Shown: positions 9,844 through 17,618 of the stretch, in pieces
Layout: every line of letters begins with the position of its first letter
Numbering within the stretch: position 1 is the stretch's first letter
DNA from: CAYTEO01 sp964436825
GTDB lineage: Bacteria; Krumholzibacteriota; Krumholzibacteriia; LZORAL124-64-63
Length of the DNA stretch: 64,000 bases
Reading direction: 5' to 3'
Assembly (NCBI GenBank): GCA_964436825.1
Contig: CAYTEO010000007.1
Coordinates: forward strand, 1-64,000
Notes under the pieces: generated by a model
What the model saw: the letters and a program-made list of their open reading frames with translations, nothing else
The model's database searches: none
Told to the model about the DNA's origin: nothing
Program-made: the position numbers and the translations under genes

Positions 9844-9872
9844 AGTGTACATCCGTTCTGTGTGCTGGGCAA
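9844..9872 (-). promoter_or_regulatory. candidate sigma70 promoter for the ATP-grasp/PHP pair
   Basis: On the minus strand TTGCCC (9872-9867), a 17-base spacer, then TACACT (9849-9844). The predicted start of transcription is about 22 bases before the ATP-grasp start codon. Good spacing, moderate hexamers. Confidence 0.5.
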
Positions 9873-9875
9873 CTA

Positions 9876-9912
9876 TGCAACCAACCGAACTTTGTTGACC
9901 AGTTGGTTTGCA
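9876..9912. repeat. imperfect inverted repeat next to the minus-strand promoter
   Basis: TGCAACCAAC (9876-9885) pairs with GTTGGTTTGCA (9902-9912), with one unpaired base and a 16-base loop. It lies directly upstream of the promoter at 9844-9872, in the 223-base divergent region between the ATP-grasp gene and the DegT gene. It could be an operator or a hairpin at the edge of the low-GC block. Confidence 0.4.
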
Positions 9913-10038
9913 CAGCATAACAGTTATCTGGCTTATGGGAGAACGCTATACTGGGATGCCCTAGAGAGATGGCTTTCTTGTGCAGCATAGTTGATTCTCC
10001 GGTAGGGTCTGGCCCAGATACTACGCGAGGAGGATTGT

Positions 10039-11205
10039 GTGGTTATTCCGTGCATGGTGTGGCGCCCTGGTCCCCAGGTTTTTCCTTTTCTCAAGGGCCG
10101 CGTCGCCCTATACGCCATCCTCCGCGCCGCCGGCATCGGCAAGGGTGACGAGGTTATCGTCCCCGGCTTCACCTGCGTCGTCGTGGCCGCCGCGGTCCAG
10201 TACACCGGCGCCCGGCCGGTCTTCTACGACATCGACCGTCGCACCCTGAACGGCGATCCGGCCCTGGCCGCGCAGTTGATCACCAACCGCACAAAGGCCG
10301 TCCTGGTCCAGCACTCCTTCGGCATGCCTGCCGACCTGGGTGACCTGCCGCGCCTCTGCCGCGAGCGGGGGATCCTGCTGGTGGAGGACTGCGCCCACGC
10401 CATCGGTGCCACCCTCGACGGCCAGCCCGTCGGTACCCTGGGCGACGCCGCCTTCGCCAGCTTCCAGTGGTCCAAGCCGGTCACGACCGGCCTTGGCGGC
10501 CTGGCCCTGGTCAACACCGACACGCTGCGCGAACGGATGGTCCGGCTCTACGACACCGAGTTCCAGGAGCCGTCGCTGGTCAAGTCGCTCTACCTCTCCC
10601 TGTTGTCGGGCGCCTACAACCGCTTCTACCGTCCGTCTCTCTACTGGCGTGCCCGCGAGACGTATCACCGTCTCACCGCTCTGGGGCTGGTCCAGGGCTC
10701 CTCGTCGGACAGCGAGCTGACTGACCCCGCCATGCCGCCCCGCTACCGCGAGCGCTTTGGCCGGTTGCGTCGTCGCCAGATCGACGTCGCCCTGGTGCGC
10801 CTGCCCAGCGTCATCGCCCACCGTCGCCATATCGCTGCCCTCTACGCCGACTGGTGCCGTGGGCAGGGGATCCCGGTCCAGGAAGGGCCGCCGGGGGCCG
10901 AGTCGGTCTGGCTCCGCTTTCCGCTGCTGGTCGAGGACCGCCCGGCCCTGCTGCACGAGGCCCGTCGCCGCCGCATCGAGCTTGGCGACTGGTTCAATGC
11001 CCCCCTGCATCCCTCGGTGGCCGACCCCGGTGTCTTCGGCTACCGGGAGGGGATGTGCCCGGTGGCCGACGAGGTCTGCCGGCGGATCGTCAACCTGCCC
11101 ACCCACCCTGGGGTGTCCGAGAGGGAGGCGGAGCGGGTGATGCGGTTCCTGGAGGGCTCGCCGGTCGCCGGGACTTCTGGCGGGAAGACTGGGCAGGAGT
11201 CATAG
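10039..11205 (+). CDS. DegT/DnrJ/EryC1/StrS-family aminotransferase
   Basis: A 388-residue PLP-dependent enzyme of the DegT/AHBA-synthase family, expected to transaminate a nucleotide-linked keto-sugar. Family elements visible are GDEVIVPGFTC (about 36-46), the PLP-pyridine Asp in LLVEDCAHAIGA (Asp117) and the probable Schiff-base Lys in FQWSKPVTTGLGG (Lys146). The GTG start at 10039 is preceded by GAGGAGG five bases away. GC content returns to the genome level here. The 3' end overlaps the convergent glycosyltransferase by six bases. The Q-W-S context of the lysine is somewhat unlike typical sugar aminotransferases, so a different substrate class is possible. Confidence 0.85.
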   Translation: MVIPCMVWRPGPQVFPFLKGRVALYAILRAAGIGKGDEVIVPGFTCVVVAAAVQYTGARPVFYDIDRRTLNGDPALAAQLITNRTKAVLVQHSFGMPADLGDLPRLCRERGILLVEDCAHAIGATLDGQPVGTLGDAAFASFQWSKPVTTGLGGLALVNTDTLRERMVRLYDTEFQEPSLVKSLYLSLLSGAYNRFYRPSLYWRARETYHRLTALGLVQGSSSDSELTDPAMPPRYRERFGRLRRRQIDVALVRLPSVIAHRRHIAALYADWCRGQGIPVQEGPPGAESVWLRFPLLVEDRPALLHEARRRRIELGDWFNAPLHPSVADPGVFGYREGMCPVADEVCRRIVNLPTHPGVSEREAERVMRFLEGSPVAGTSGGKTGQES

Positions 11206-12312
11206 GTCCATCGTCCCGACGATCGTCTCCACCACGCCGTGCACGTCGAACCGCTCCTCCGCCCGTCGCCGCGCTGCCCGGCTCATGGCCGCCACAAGGG
11301 CGGGATCGGCTGCCAACCTCATCATGGCTGCAGCCAGGGCCTCCACGTCGCCTACCGGAACCAGCAGTCCCGTCTCCCCGTCGGCCACGGCGTCCCGGCA
11401 GCCCGGCGCGTCGGTGGTGATGCAGGCGCGACCTGTGGCCATGGCCTCCAGGACCGTCCGAGGCATCCCTTCCCGGTACGACGGCAGCACGTAGACGGTG
11501 CACGCCCGCAGCGCCGGACGCACGTCGTCCTGCTTGCCGTGGAAGGTCAGCACACCCTCACGTTGCCATTGGTCCAGCTCCTCGGCACGGATGGCCCGGG
11601 GGTGGTCCTCCAGGTACCCCACCAGGTCACAGGCGACGTCGGGATGACGTTCCTTGACGATCCGTGCCGCTGCGGCGTACTCGCGCACCCCCTTCTCGGC
11701 GATCAGGCGGGCGATCATCAGGAAGCGCGGTGGACCTTCTGGCAGCGGTGCGGCGGGGAAGCGCTCCAGGTTGATGCCGGAGCCGGGGATCAGGATCGTC
11801 CGCTCGGCCGGCACCAGGCCACCGGACGTGAACAGCTCCCGATCGTCCCGGTTCTGGAAGAAGACACGCTCGCAGCGGGCCAGGGCGGTGCGGTAGAGGC
11901 GCCGCGCGACGGCGTTCAGCAGACGGGCGCGTGCGCCGCTGCCCTGGAACGTGGTACCCAGGCCGGTGACCATGGCGAAGCGGCGCGGCACGCCGGCCCG
12001 GGCGGCGGCCAGGGTGCCGAAGATCACCGGCTTGATGGTGTAGGCCAGCGACATGTCGGGCCGGAAGTCGCGCGCCAGGCGGGTCACGGCGTCCATGTAG
12101 CGCAGGTCGTCCAGGGGATTGAGCCCGGCGCGGCGCAGCGGCACCGGGGCGAAGCGGACGCCCATCTCCTGCAGTGTCACCAGCGTGGCCGGATCGGCGT
12201 CGGCGGCGCAGGCCAGCACCTCGTGGCCGTCGGCCACGAACCGCTCCAGCAGCTCGCGCCGGAACAGGACCAGGGAAGGGGCGTAGCCAGCCAGAACCAG
12301 GACACGGGACAT
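11200..12312 (-). CDS. family 4 glycosyltransferase (PglA/WbnE-like)
   Basis: A 370-residue GT4 glycosyltransferase starting MSRVLVLAGYAPSLVLFRRE. The VTGLGTTF motif in the N-terminal half is typical of bacillosaminyl- and galactosyl-transferases of the PglA/WbnE type. The C-terminal half shows SYREGMPRTVLEAMATGRAC, the GT4 donor-phosphate region, followed by GETGLLVPVGD. I chose ATG 12312 because GGAGGCT lies directly upstream; a GTG/ATG 24 bases earlier is possible. It probably builds the lipid-linked oligosaccharide with the sugar transferase at 14335. Confidence 0.85.
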   Translation of the reverse strand: MSRVLVLAGYAPSLVLFRRELLERFVADGHEVLACAADADPATLVTLQEMGVRFAPVPLRRAGLNPLDDLRYMDAVTRLARDFRPDMSLAYTIKPVIFGTLAAARAGVPRRFAMVTGLGTTFQGSGARARLLNAVARRLYRTALARCERVFFQNRDDRELFTSGGLVPAERTILIPGSGINLERFPAAPLPEGPPRFLMIARLIAEKGVREYAAAARIVKERHPDVACDLVGYLEDHPRAIRAEELDQWQREGVLTFHGKQDDVRPALRACTVYVLPSYREGMPRTVLEAMATGRACITTDAPGCRDAVADGETGLLVPVGDVEALAAAMMRLAADPALVAAMSRAARRRAEERFDVHGVVETIVGTMDL

Positions 12313-12677
12313 GGAGCCTCCGGGGGTGACGGTCATGGGTGCCGTTGCCGGAAGGATAGGGGGGGAATCGGCGGTAGGCCAGGGTTCATGCCTGCTGGCA
12401 CGGTCGCTGTCCTGTCATCATGGAAACATTCGACGTCCGGGAAGACGGAGCGACGGTGACAGTTCCCGGCCAGGGCCGTGGGCAATGCTCTGTCAAGATC
12501 TGTTGATACCACGATCATCGTGATACTGTGATGTCATGATCCATTCGTTCAGGGATCGCGGTACCGAAGACGTCTACAACGGCGTGGACGGTGGACGGGC
12601 CCGCCGGACCTGCCCGGAAAGCCTTTGGCGCGTGGCGTGCCGCAAGCTCGATCTGCTGGATTACGGGTGGAGCTCCG
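12313..12677. other. 365-base intergenic stretch with a 13-base palindrome
   Basis: No convincing gene is seen. CACGA-TCA-TCGTG (12510-12522) is a perfect inverted repeat flanked by partly matching bases (GATAC on one side, ATACT on the other), so it may be an operator for the minus-strand glycosyltransferase. No clear promoter hexamers were found. Confidence 0.4.
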
Positions 12678-13835
12678 TCACCGCCGGTGCTCCTCCACCA
12701 CCTCCGTCACCGCCCCGATCACGTCCGCCACGTCCCGGTCGGTCAGCCCCGGGTGCAGCGGGATCGTCACCACCCGCTCGCCGCAGTCGTACGCCACCGG
12801 GTAGTCCTCCGGCCGGTAGCCGTACTTCTCCCGGTAGTAGGTGAAGGTGTGGACCGGGATGAAGTGGACGCTGGTGCCGATGTTCCGCGCCTTGAGCTGC
12901 TCGATGAACTCGTCCCGGGTGATCCGCAACGCCCCCGGCCGCGCGCGCAGGGGGTAGAGGTGCCAGGCGCTCTCGCAGCCATCGCGCTCGACCGGCAGGT
13001 CGAAGACGTCCAGCGGGGCGAACGCCTCGGTGTAGCGGCGGACGATTGCCCGCCGCCGCGCCGTCATGGCATCCAGCTTGCGCAGCTGGGCCAGGCCCAT
13101 GGCGGCCTGGATGTCGGTCATGTTGTACTTGTAGCCCGGCATGACGATGTCGTAGCGCCACCTGCCGCCGGCGCTGTTGCGCTTCCAGGCGTCGCGGTCC
13201 ATGCCGTGGAGGCTGACCACGATCCCCTGGTCGATCGTCGCCGGGTCGCCGGTCAGCATCCCGCCCTCGGCCGTGGTCAGGTTCTTGGTGGCGTAGAAGC
13301 TGAAGGCCACCGGGTTGTTCCCGCTGCCGATCAGCCGGCCCTTGTAGCGGGCCGGCAGGGCGTGGGCGGCGTCCTCCACCAGGACCAGGCTGTGGCGGTC
13401 GCAGATCCGCTGCAGGGCGTCCATCTCGCAGGGGTGGCCGCCGTAGTGGACGGCGATGATCGCCCGGGTCCGGTCGGTGACGGCGGCGGCGGCCTGGACC
13501 GGGTCGATGTTCATCGTGTCCGGTTCGATGTCCACGAGCACCGGCGTGGCGCCGACGTGCTCGATGACCGCGACGGTGGCCGTGAAGGTCATCGGCGTGG
13601 TGATGACCTCGTCGCCCGGGCCGATGCCGTGGCAGACCAGGGCCGTGTGCAGGGCCGCCGTGCAGCTGCTCAGCGCCAGCGCGGAAGGCGCGCCCAGATA
13701 GGCGGCGAACTCCTGCTCGAACCGCTTGGTCTTGGGGCCGGTGGTGATCCAGCCGCTGCGCAGGCTGTCGGTGACCTCGGCAATCTCCTCGTCGCCAACG
13801 TACGGAGGCGAGAAGGGGAGGAACGTCTCTCTCAT
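12678..13835 (-). CDS. DegT/DnrJ/EryC1/StrS-family sugar aminotransferase
   Basis: A 385-residue PLP enzyme close to the PseC/ArnB/PglE group, which makes 4-amino-4-deoxy sugar nucleotides. Visible features are the N-terminal SGWITTGPKTKRFE motif (about 27-40), the LVEDAAHA PLP-anchoring segment with Asp155, Lys184 in FYATKNLTTAEGG as the Schiff-base lysine, and GYKYNMTDIQAAMGLAQL. All catalytic elements look intact. ATG 13835 is chosen over an upstream in-frame ATG because GGAAGGA precedes it and the family begins at this point. It probably supplies an amino sugar to the polymer. Confidence 0.9.
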   Translation of the reverse strand: MRETFLPFSPPYVGDEEIAEVTDSLRSGWITTGPKTKRFEQEFAAYLGAPSALALSSCTAALHTALVCHGIGPGDEVITTPMTFTATVAVIEHVGATPVLVDIEPDTMNIDPVQAAAAVTDRTRAIIAVHYGGHPCEMDALQRICDRHSLVLVEDAAHALPARYKGRLIGSGNNPVAFSFYATKNLTTAEGGMLTGDPATIDQGIVVSLHGMDRDAWKRNSAGGRWRYDIVMPGYKYNMTDIQAAMGLAQLRKLDAMTARRRAIVRRYTEAFAPLDVFDLPVERDGCESAWHLYPLRARPGALRITRDEFIEQLKARNIGTSVHFIPVHTFTYYREKYGYRPEDYPVAYDCGERVVTIPLHPGLTDRDVADVIGAVTEVVEEHRR

Positions 13836-13992
13836 GGCGGTATCCTTCCGGGCGATCGTTCCGTCACTGATTCCCGCACGATAGCGCGCCGGGGTGGCGG
13901 CGTCCAGCGGTCGCCGCAGATCCTCGCTCAGGACAAGCCGCACAACCAGACAAGAGTATTGCCAGTGTTAGGGCAGATCACCGCCGATCTTT

Positions 13993-14047
13993 GCTCAAGA
14001 AAAAACTGTACAACCCGACATGGTGGTTCCTAGTGTTCGGGTAGGAG
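13993..14047 (+). repeat. 55-base direct repeat, left copy, abutting the gap
   Basis: The 55 bases before the Ns are identical to the 55 bases after them (14148-14202). The copies touch the gap on both sides. This is most simply explained by two contig ends sharing one k-mer-sized overlap rather than by a biological repeat. Confidence 0.85.
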
Positions 14048-14147
14048 NNNNNNNNNNNNNNNNNNNNNNNNNNNNNNNNNNNNNNNNNNNNNNNNNNNNN
14101 NNNNNNNNNNNNNNNNNNNNNNNNNNNNNNNNNNNNNNNNNNNNNNN
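14048..14147. other. assembly gap (100 N)
   Basis: Exactly 100 unknown bases, the standard placeholder for a gap of unknown size. Its true length may be zero or negative given the identical flanks. Confidence 0.97.
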
Positions 14148-14202
14148 GCTCAAGAAAAAACTGTACAACCCGACATGGTGGTTCCTAGTGTTCGGGTAGG
14201 AG
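14148..14202 (+). repeat. 55-base direct repeat, right copy, abutting the gap
   Basis: Exact copy of 13993-14047, beginning at the first base after the Ns. Confidence 0.85.
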
Positions 14203-14266
14203 GACAATCGACACAACTTGCCGGGAGCCGGGAGCTCCCCTGCCTCCTCCCTGCCTCGCCCAGTTC

Positions 14267-14294
14267 GCACCGCCGCCCTCGTTGTCGGCGGTGC
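14267..14294 (+). promoter_or_regulatory. hairpin in the leader of the sugar transferase
   Basis: GCACCGCCG (14267-14275) pairs perfectly with CGGCGGTGC (14286-14294) across a 10-base loop, about 40 bases before the preferred start codon at 14335. It could affect translation or be chance in GC-rich DNA. Confidence 0.35.
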
Positions 14295-14334
14295 GTGGCA
14301 ACGTGGATGGATCTGGTTTGCCCTGGGGGACAGA

Positions 14335-15132
14335 TTGATCAAGCGCGTCTTCGACTGCTGCGTCGCGACCGTGGGGCTGGTGGTGACCGCTCCGCTGTGG
14401 CTGCTGATTTCCATCGCCGTCAAGCTCGACTCACCCGGCCCGGTCCTGTTCAGCCAGGAACGTGTGGGCAGGCACGGCCGTCACTTCCGGATCCACAAGT
14501 TCCGCACGATGGTCGCCGACGCCGAGCGCCGGGGCGGGCGCCTGACCATCGGCGGCGATGCCAGGATCACCCGCGTGGGGCGCTTCCTGCGCCGGCACAA
14601 GCTGGACGAGCTGCCCCAGCTGCTCAACGTCATTCGCGGGGATATGTCCTTGGTGGGGCCGCGGCCCGAGGTGCCCGAGTTCGTCGAGCTGTTCGGCGAG
14701 AGCTATGCCCGGGTCCTGTCGGTCCGTCCCGGCATCACCCACCGCGCCACCCTCTGGTTCCGCAACGAGGAGCAGCTGCTGGCCGCCACCGACGATCCCG
14801 ACGGCTACTACCTGCGCAAGATCATGCCGCTGAAGATCAAGTTCTACCTGGACGGCCTGGCGCGGCAGAGCTTCCTGGACGACCTGAAGACGATCGTCTG
14901 GACCGTCCTGGACACGGCCCACGCCCTGACGGCCGAAGAGGTCGAGGCCCTGCTGGCCTCCATGACCGAGCGCGAACTGCCGGCCCTGCACGAGGCGGTC
15001 ATGGTGGCCAACCTCGGTCCCGCCGGCGTCGAGGAGGCGGGCGAGCCGGCCCCGGCCCCGGCGGCGGAGGTCGCGGCGGAAACGGAAGATGCGCGGACCG
15101 TCGAGGCGCGGCGCGTCAAGACCGTCGCCTGA
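14335..15132 (+). CDS. undecaprenyl-phosphate sugar-1-phosphate transferase (PglC/WcaJ C-terminal type)
   Basis: A membrane-anchored phosphoglycosyl transferase that would start repeat-unit assembly by moving a sugar-1-phosphate onto undecaprenyl phosphate. The N-terminal re-entrant hydrophobic helix is followed by the signature KLDSPGPVLFSQERVG, then FRIHKFRTM and the catalytic block LDELPQLLNVIRGDMSLVGPRP. I prefer the TTG at 14335 (about 265 residues): GGGGGA sits four bases upstream, and homologues begin with this KR-FD segment. A TTG at 14218 would add 39 residues that look unlike the family. An Ala/Pro/Glu-rich C-terminal tail of about 60 residues is unusual. Confidence 0.85.
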   Translation: MIKRVFDCCVATVGLVVTAPLWLLISIAVKLDSPGPVLFSQERVGRHGRHFRIHKFRTMVADAERRGGRLTIGGDARITRVGRFLRRHKLDELPQLLNVIRGDMSLVGPRPEVPEFVELFGESYARVLSVRPGITHRATLWFRNEEQLLAATDDPDGYYLRKIMPLKIKFYLDGLARQSFLDDLKTIVWTVLDTAHALTAEEVEALLASMTERELPALHEAVMVANLGPAGVEEAGEPAPAPAAEVAAETEDARTVEARRVKTVA

Positions 15133-15226
15133 CCCGTCCGGTGCCCCGACACTTCGCTCCGCGCTCTCGCATCCTGCCCGGCAGGGGACGCCGCGGCGGC
15201 GTCACCCCGGCAAGGAGGTACGGCGC

Positions 15227-16963
15227 ATGCGACGACGTCTGTGGCAGGCCGCCGCGGTCCTGCTGGCGCTGACCGGTTGTACCGGGGGGCCGGACATGAA
15301 CCAGCGCTTCGTCCAGCTGGCCGATCGCTACATCGACCGGATGCTGGCCCTCGACCCCGAGGCCGCCACCGCCTACGGGGATCATCGCTTCGACCACCGC
15401 CTGACCGACCGGACGGCCGACGGCTACCGCGCGCGGCGCGACCTGGCCGCCGCCTACCTGGACTCGGTGTCGGCCCTGGATCCCCGGCGCCTGGACGAGG
15501 TCAACCGGATCGACCGCGAGATCCTGCTGAACCACCTGCGCTACCGGGTCTTCGCCGCCGACACGCTGCGGGAGTTCACCTGGAATCCCCTGCTCTACAA
15601 CCCGGGTGGCGCCATCCACGGCCTGATCGCCCGCGACTTCGCTCCCCTGGACCAGCGGCTGCGGGCCGTCCGCGACAGGCTGGACCGGATCCCCGACGTC
15701 GTCGCCGCGGCCCGGGCCAACCTGCGGCGACCGCCGCGGATCTACACGGAGACGGCCATCGCCCAGAACCGCGGCAACATCGGGCTGATCCTCGACGAGC
15801 TGCAGCCCTTCCTGGACAGGGTGCCGGCCCTGCGCGACAGCTTCGTCGGCCCGCGGGCCCGGGCCATCGCGGCGCTGGAGGACTACGGTCGCTGGCTGGA
15901 GCAGGAACTGCTGCCCCGCTCCGACGGTGACTTCCGGCTGGGGGAGGAGAAGTTCCGGCGCAAGCTCCGCTACACGCTGGAGTCGGACCTGTCGCTGGAG
16001 GAGATCGCCGACGCCGCCCGCCGGGAGCTGGAGGCCACACAGGAGCGGATGTACGAGCTGGCCCTGCCGCTGTACCGGGAGTTCTTCCCCGAGCGCGCCT
16101 CGCGCTCCCCCCTGCCCGGCCGCGGCGAGATCGTCAGGGAGGTCCTGGACCGCATCGCCGACCAGCACCCCACGGCCGCGACGATCGTCGACCGGGCCCG
16201 CGCCGACCTGGACGAGTGCACCCGCTTCGTCCGCGAGCACGACCTGGTGACCCTGCCCGACGAGCCGATCCGCGTCGTCGTCATGCCCGAGTTCATGCGC
16301 GGGGTCGCCATCGCCTACTGCGACGCCCCGGGGCCGCTGGCCGACGGGGAGGAGACCTTCTACTCCATCGCCCCGCCTCCGGCCGGCTGGTCGCCGGAGC
16401 GGGTGGAAACCTACTTCCGCGAGTACAACGACGCCATGCTGAAGGAGCTGACCATCCACGAGGCCATGCCGGGCCACTACGTCCAGCTGGCTCACGCCAA
16501 CGTCTTCCGGGCCCCCACCAGGGTCCGGGCCCTGTTCGGCAGCGGCGTCTTCGTGGAGGGGTGGGCCACCTACGCCGAGCAGCTGATGGCCGAGCACGGC
16601 TTCGGCGGACCGCGCGTCCAGCTCCAGCAGCTGAAGATGCGCCTGCGGCTGATCATCAACGCCCTGCTGGACCAGGGGATCCACTGCCACGGCATGACCC
16701 GCGAGCAGGCGCTGGACCTGATGATGAACCAGGGCTACCAGGAGGAGGGCGAGGCCGTCGGCAAGTGGCGCCGGGCCTGCATGAGCTCGACGCAGCTGTC
16801 GACCTACTTCGTCGGCAACCTGGAGGTGAACAGGCTGCGCGACGATGTCCGCCGCGCCTGGGGCCAGGCGTTCGATCCGAAGACGTTCCACGACCGGCTG
16901 CTGTCGTTCGGCTCGCCGGCGCCCCGCTACGTGCGGCGGCTGCTCGGCCTGTCGTCGTCGTGA
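15227..16963 (+). CDS. DUF885-family putative metallopeptidase lipoprotein
   Basis: A 578-residue protein of the DUF885 family. The N-terminus is a lipoprotein signal ending in the lipobox LTGC, so the protein is probably anchored in the outer or inner membrane facing the periplasm. The C-terminal half contains HEAMPGHYVQ (His about 411), the family's HExxxGH-type putative zinc site, followed by FVEGWATYAEQL with a likely Glu ligand. It is preceded by a strong AAGGAGGT ribosome-binding site, which fixes the start. The peptidase function is known for few members and is an inference here. It lies outside the polysaccharide locus, 94 bases after the sugar transferase. Confidence 0.85.
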   Translation: MRRRLWQAAAVLLALTGCTGGPDMNQRFVQLADRYIDRMLALDPEAATAYGDHRFDHRLTDRTADGYRARRDLAAAYLDSVSALDPRRLDEVNRIDREILLNHLRYRVFAADTLREFTWNPLLYNPGGAIHGLIARDFAPLDQRLRAVRDRLDRIPDVVAAARANLRRPPRIYTETAIAQNRGNIGLILDELQPFLDRVPALRDSFVGPRARAIAALEDYGRWLEQELLPRSDGDFRLGEEKFRRKLRYTLESDLSLEEIADAARRELEATQERMYELALPLYREFFPERASRSPLPGRGEIVREVLDRIADQHPTAATIVDRARADLDECTRFVREHDLVTLPDEPIRVVVMPEFMRGVAIAYCDAPGPLADGEETFYSIAPPPAGWSPERVETYFREYNDAMLKELTIHEAMPGHYVQLAHANVFRAPTRVRALFGSGVFVEGWATYAEQLMAEHGFGGPRVQLQQLKMRLRLIINALLDQGIHCHGMTREQALDLMMNQGYQEEGEAVGKWRRACMSSTQLSTYFVGNLEVNRLRDDVRRAWGQAFDPKTFHDRLLSFGSPAPRYVRRLLGLSSS

Positions 16964-17010
16964 GCGGGTCGGGCCTTGGGCAGGCCCATCGGTGAGAGGA
17001 GTGAGCTCAG

Positions 17011-17466
17011 ATGACCCACCAGGAGATCCTCGTGCGTGCCCGCGAGATCTGTGACCAGGATTGCCGCGCCGACGAGAAGATGCGGCGGATCTGCCGGTTG
17101 CTCCACGACGAGCTGGACGGCTACGACTGGGTAGGTTTCTACCTGGTGGACGAGGAGCGACCCGGCGAGCTGGTCCTGGGGCCGTACGCGGGCGAACCCA
17201 CCGAGCACGTCCGCATCATCTTCGGCGAGGGGATCTGCGGCCAGGCCGCGGAGCGGGACGCGACCATCGTCGTCGACGACGTCGGCAAGGTGGAGAACTA
17301 CCTGGCCTGCAGTCCCCGCGTCCGGTCGGAGATCGTCCTGCCCATCTACCGTCATGGCCAGCTGGCCGGAGAGCTGGACATCGACTCCCACCAGCCGGCC
17401 AGGTTCGGGCCAGAGGACCGGCTTCTGCTGGAGGAGATCTGCCTGATGCTGACCGACCGCATCTAG
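17011..17466 (+). CDS. GAF-domain protein, free-methionine-(R)-sulfoxide reductase-like
   Basis: A 151-residue single GAF domain. It shares the fRMsr layout: DWVGFYL, GEGICGQAA with a Cys, a second Cys in YLACSPRVRSEIVLPI, and ELDIDS near the end. In fRMsr enzymes the cysteines in these two loops form the catalytic disulfide that reduces free methionine-R-sulfoxide. Both visible cysteines are present; the third E. coli Cys is not obvious here. It follows the DUF885 gene by 47 bases and could be co-transcribed. A small-molecule-binding GAF without enzyme activity is the alternative. Confidence 0.75.
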   Translation: MTHQEILVRAREICDQDCRADEKMRRICRLLHDELDGYDWVGFYLVDEERPGELVLGPYAGEPTEHVRIIFGEGICGQAAERDATIVVDDVGKVENYLACSPRVRSEIVLPIYRHGQLAGELDIDSHQPARFGPEDRLLLEEICLMLTDRI

Positions 17467-17535
17467 ACGCGCGGTTCGCCGGGCGAGAAAATGATGGCAA
17501 GATCCCGGGAAAGGTCTACGTTGGAGGTGTTCCCG

Positions 17536-17551
17536 GCCCTCTCGGGAGGGC
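17536..17551 (+). terminator. hairpin, possible terminator after the GAF gene
   Basis: GCCCTC-TCGG-GAGGGC, a six-bp stem with a four-base loop, 70 bases downstream of the GAF stop and before the 17619 gene. No T-tract follows, so it is weak. Confidence 0.3.
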
Positions 17552-17618
17552 TCGCCGGGCTTGCCAGCGGTGGATCGTTGTGCGCCACGGCACCGAACCT
17601 GCCAGATTGGATCCAGGC

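Larger units (their letters stand above)
13836..14334. other. intergenic region containing the assembly gap
   Basis: About 500 bases without a gene, lying between a minus-strand aminotransferase and a plus-strand sugar transferase, so it should contain divergent promoters. It is interrupted by 100 Ns and contains an exact 55-base duplication and a 9-bp hairpin, listed separately. No further element is recognised. Confidence 0.6.

Noticed and set aside
12528..12539. GTGATGTCATGA shared with 42530-42541, as a possible regulatory motif
   Set aside because: Many 12-mers are expected to occur twice by chance in 64 kb, and the two sites share no other context.
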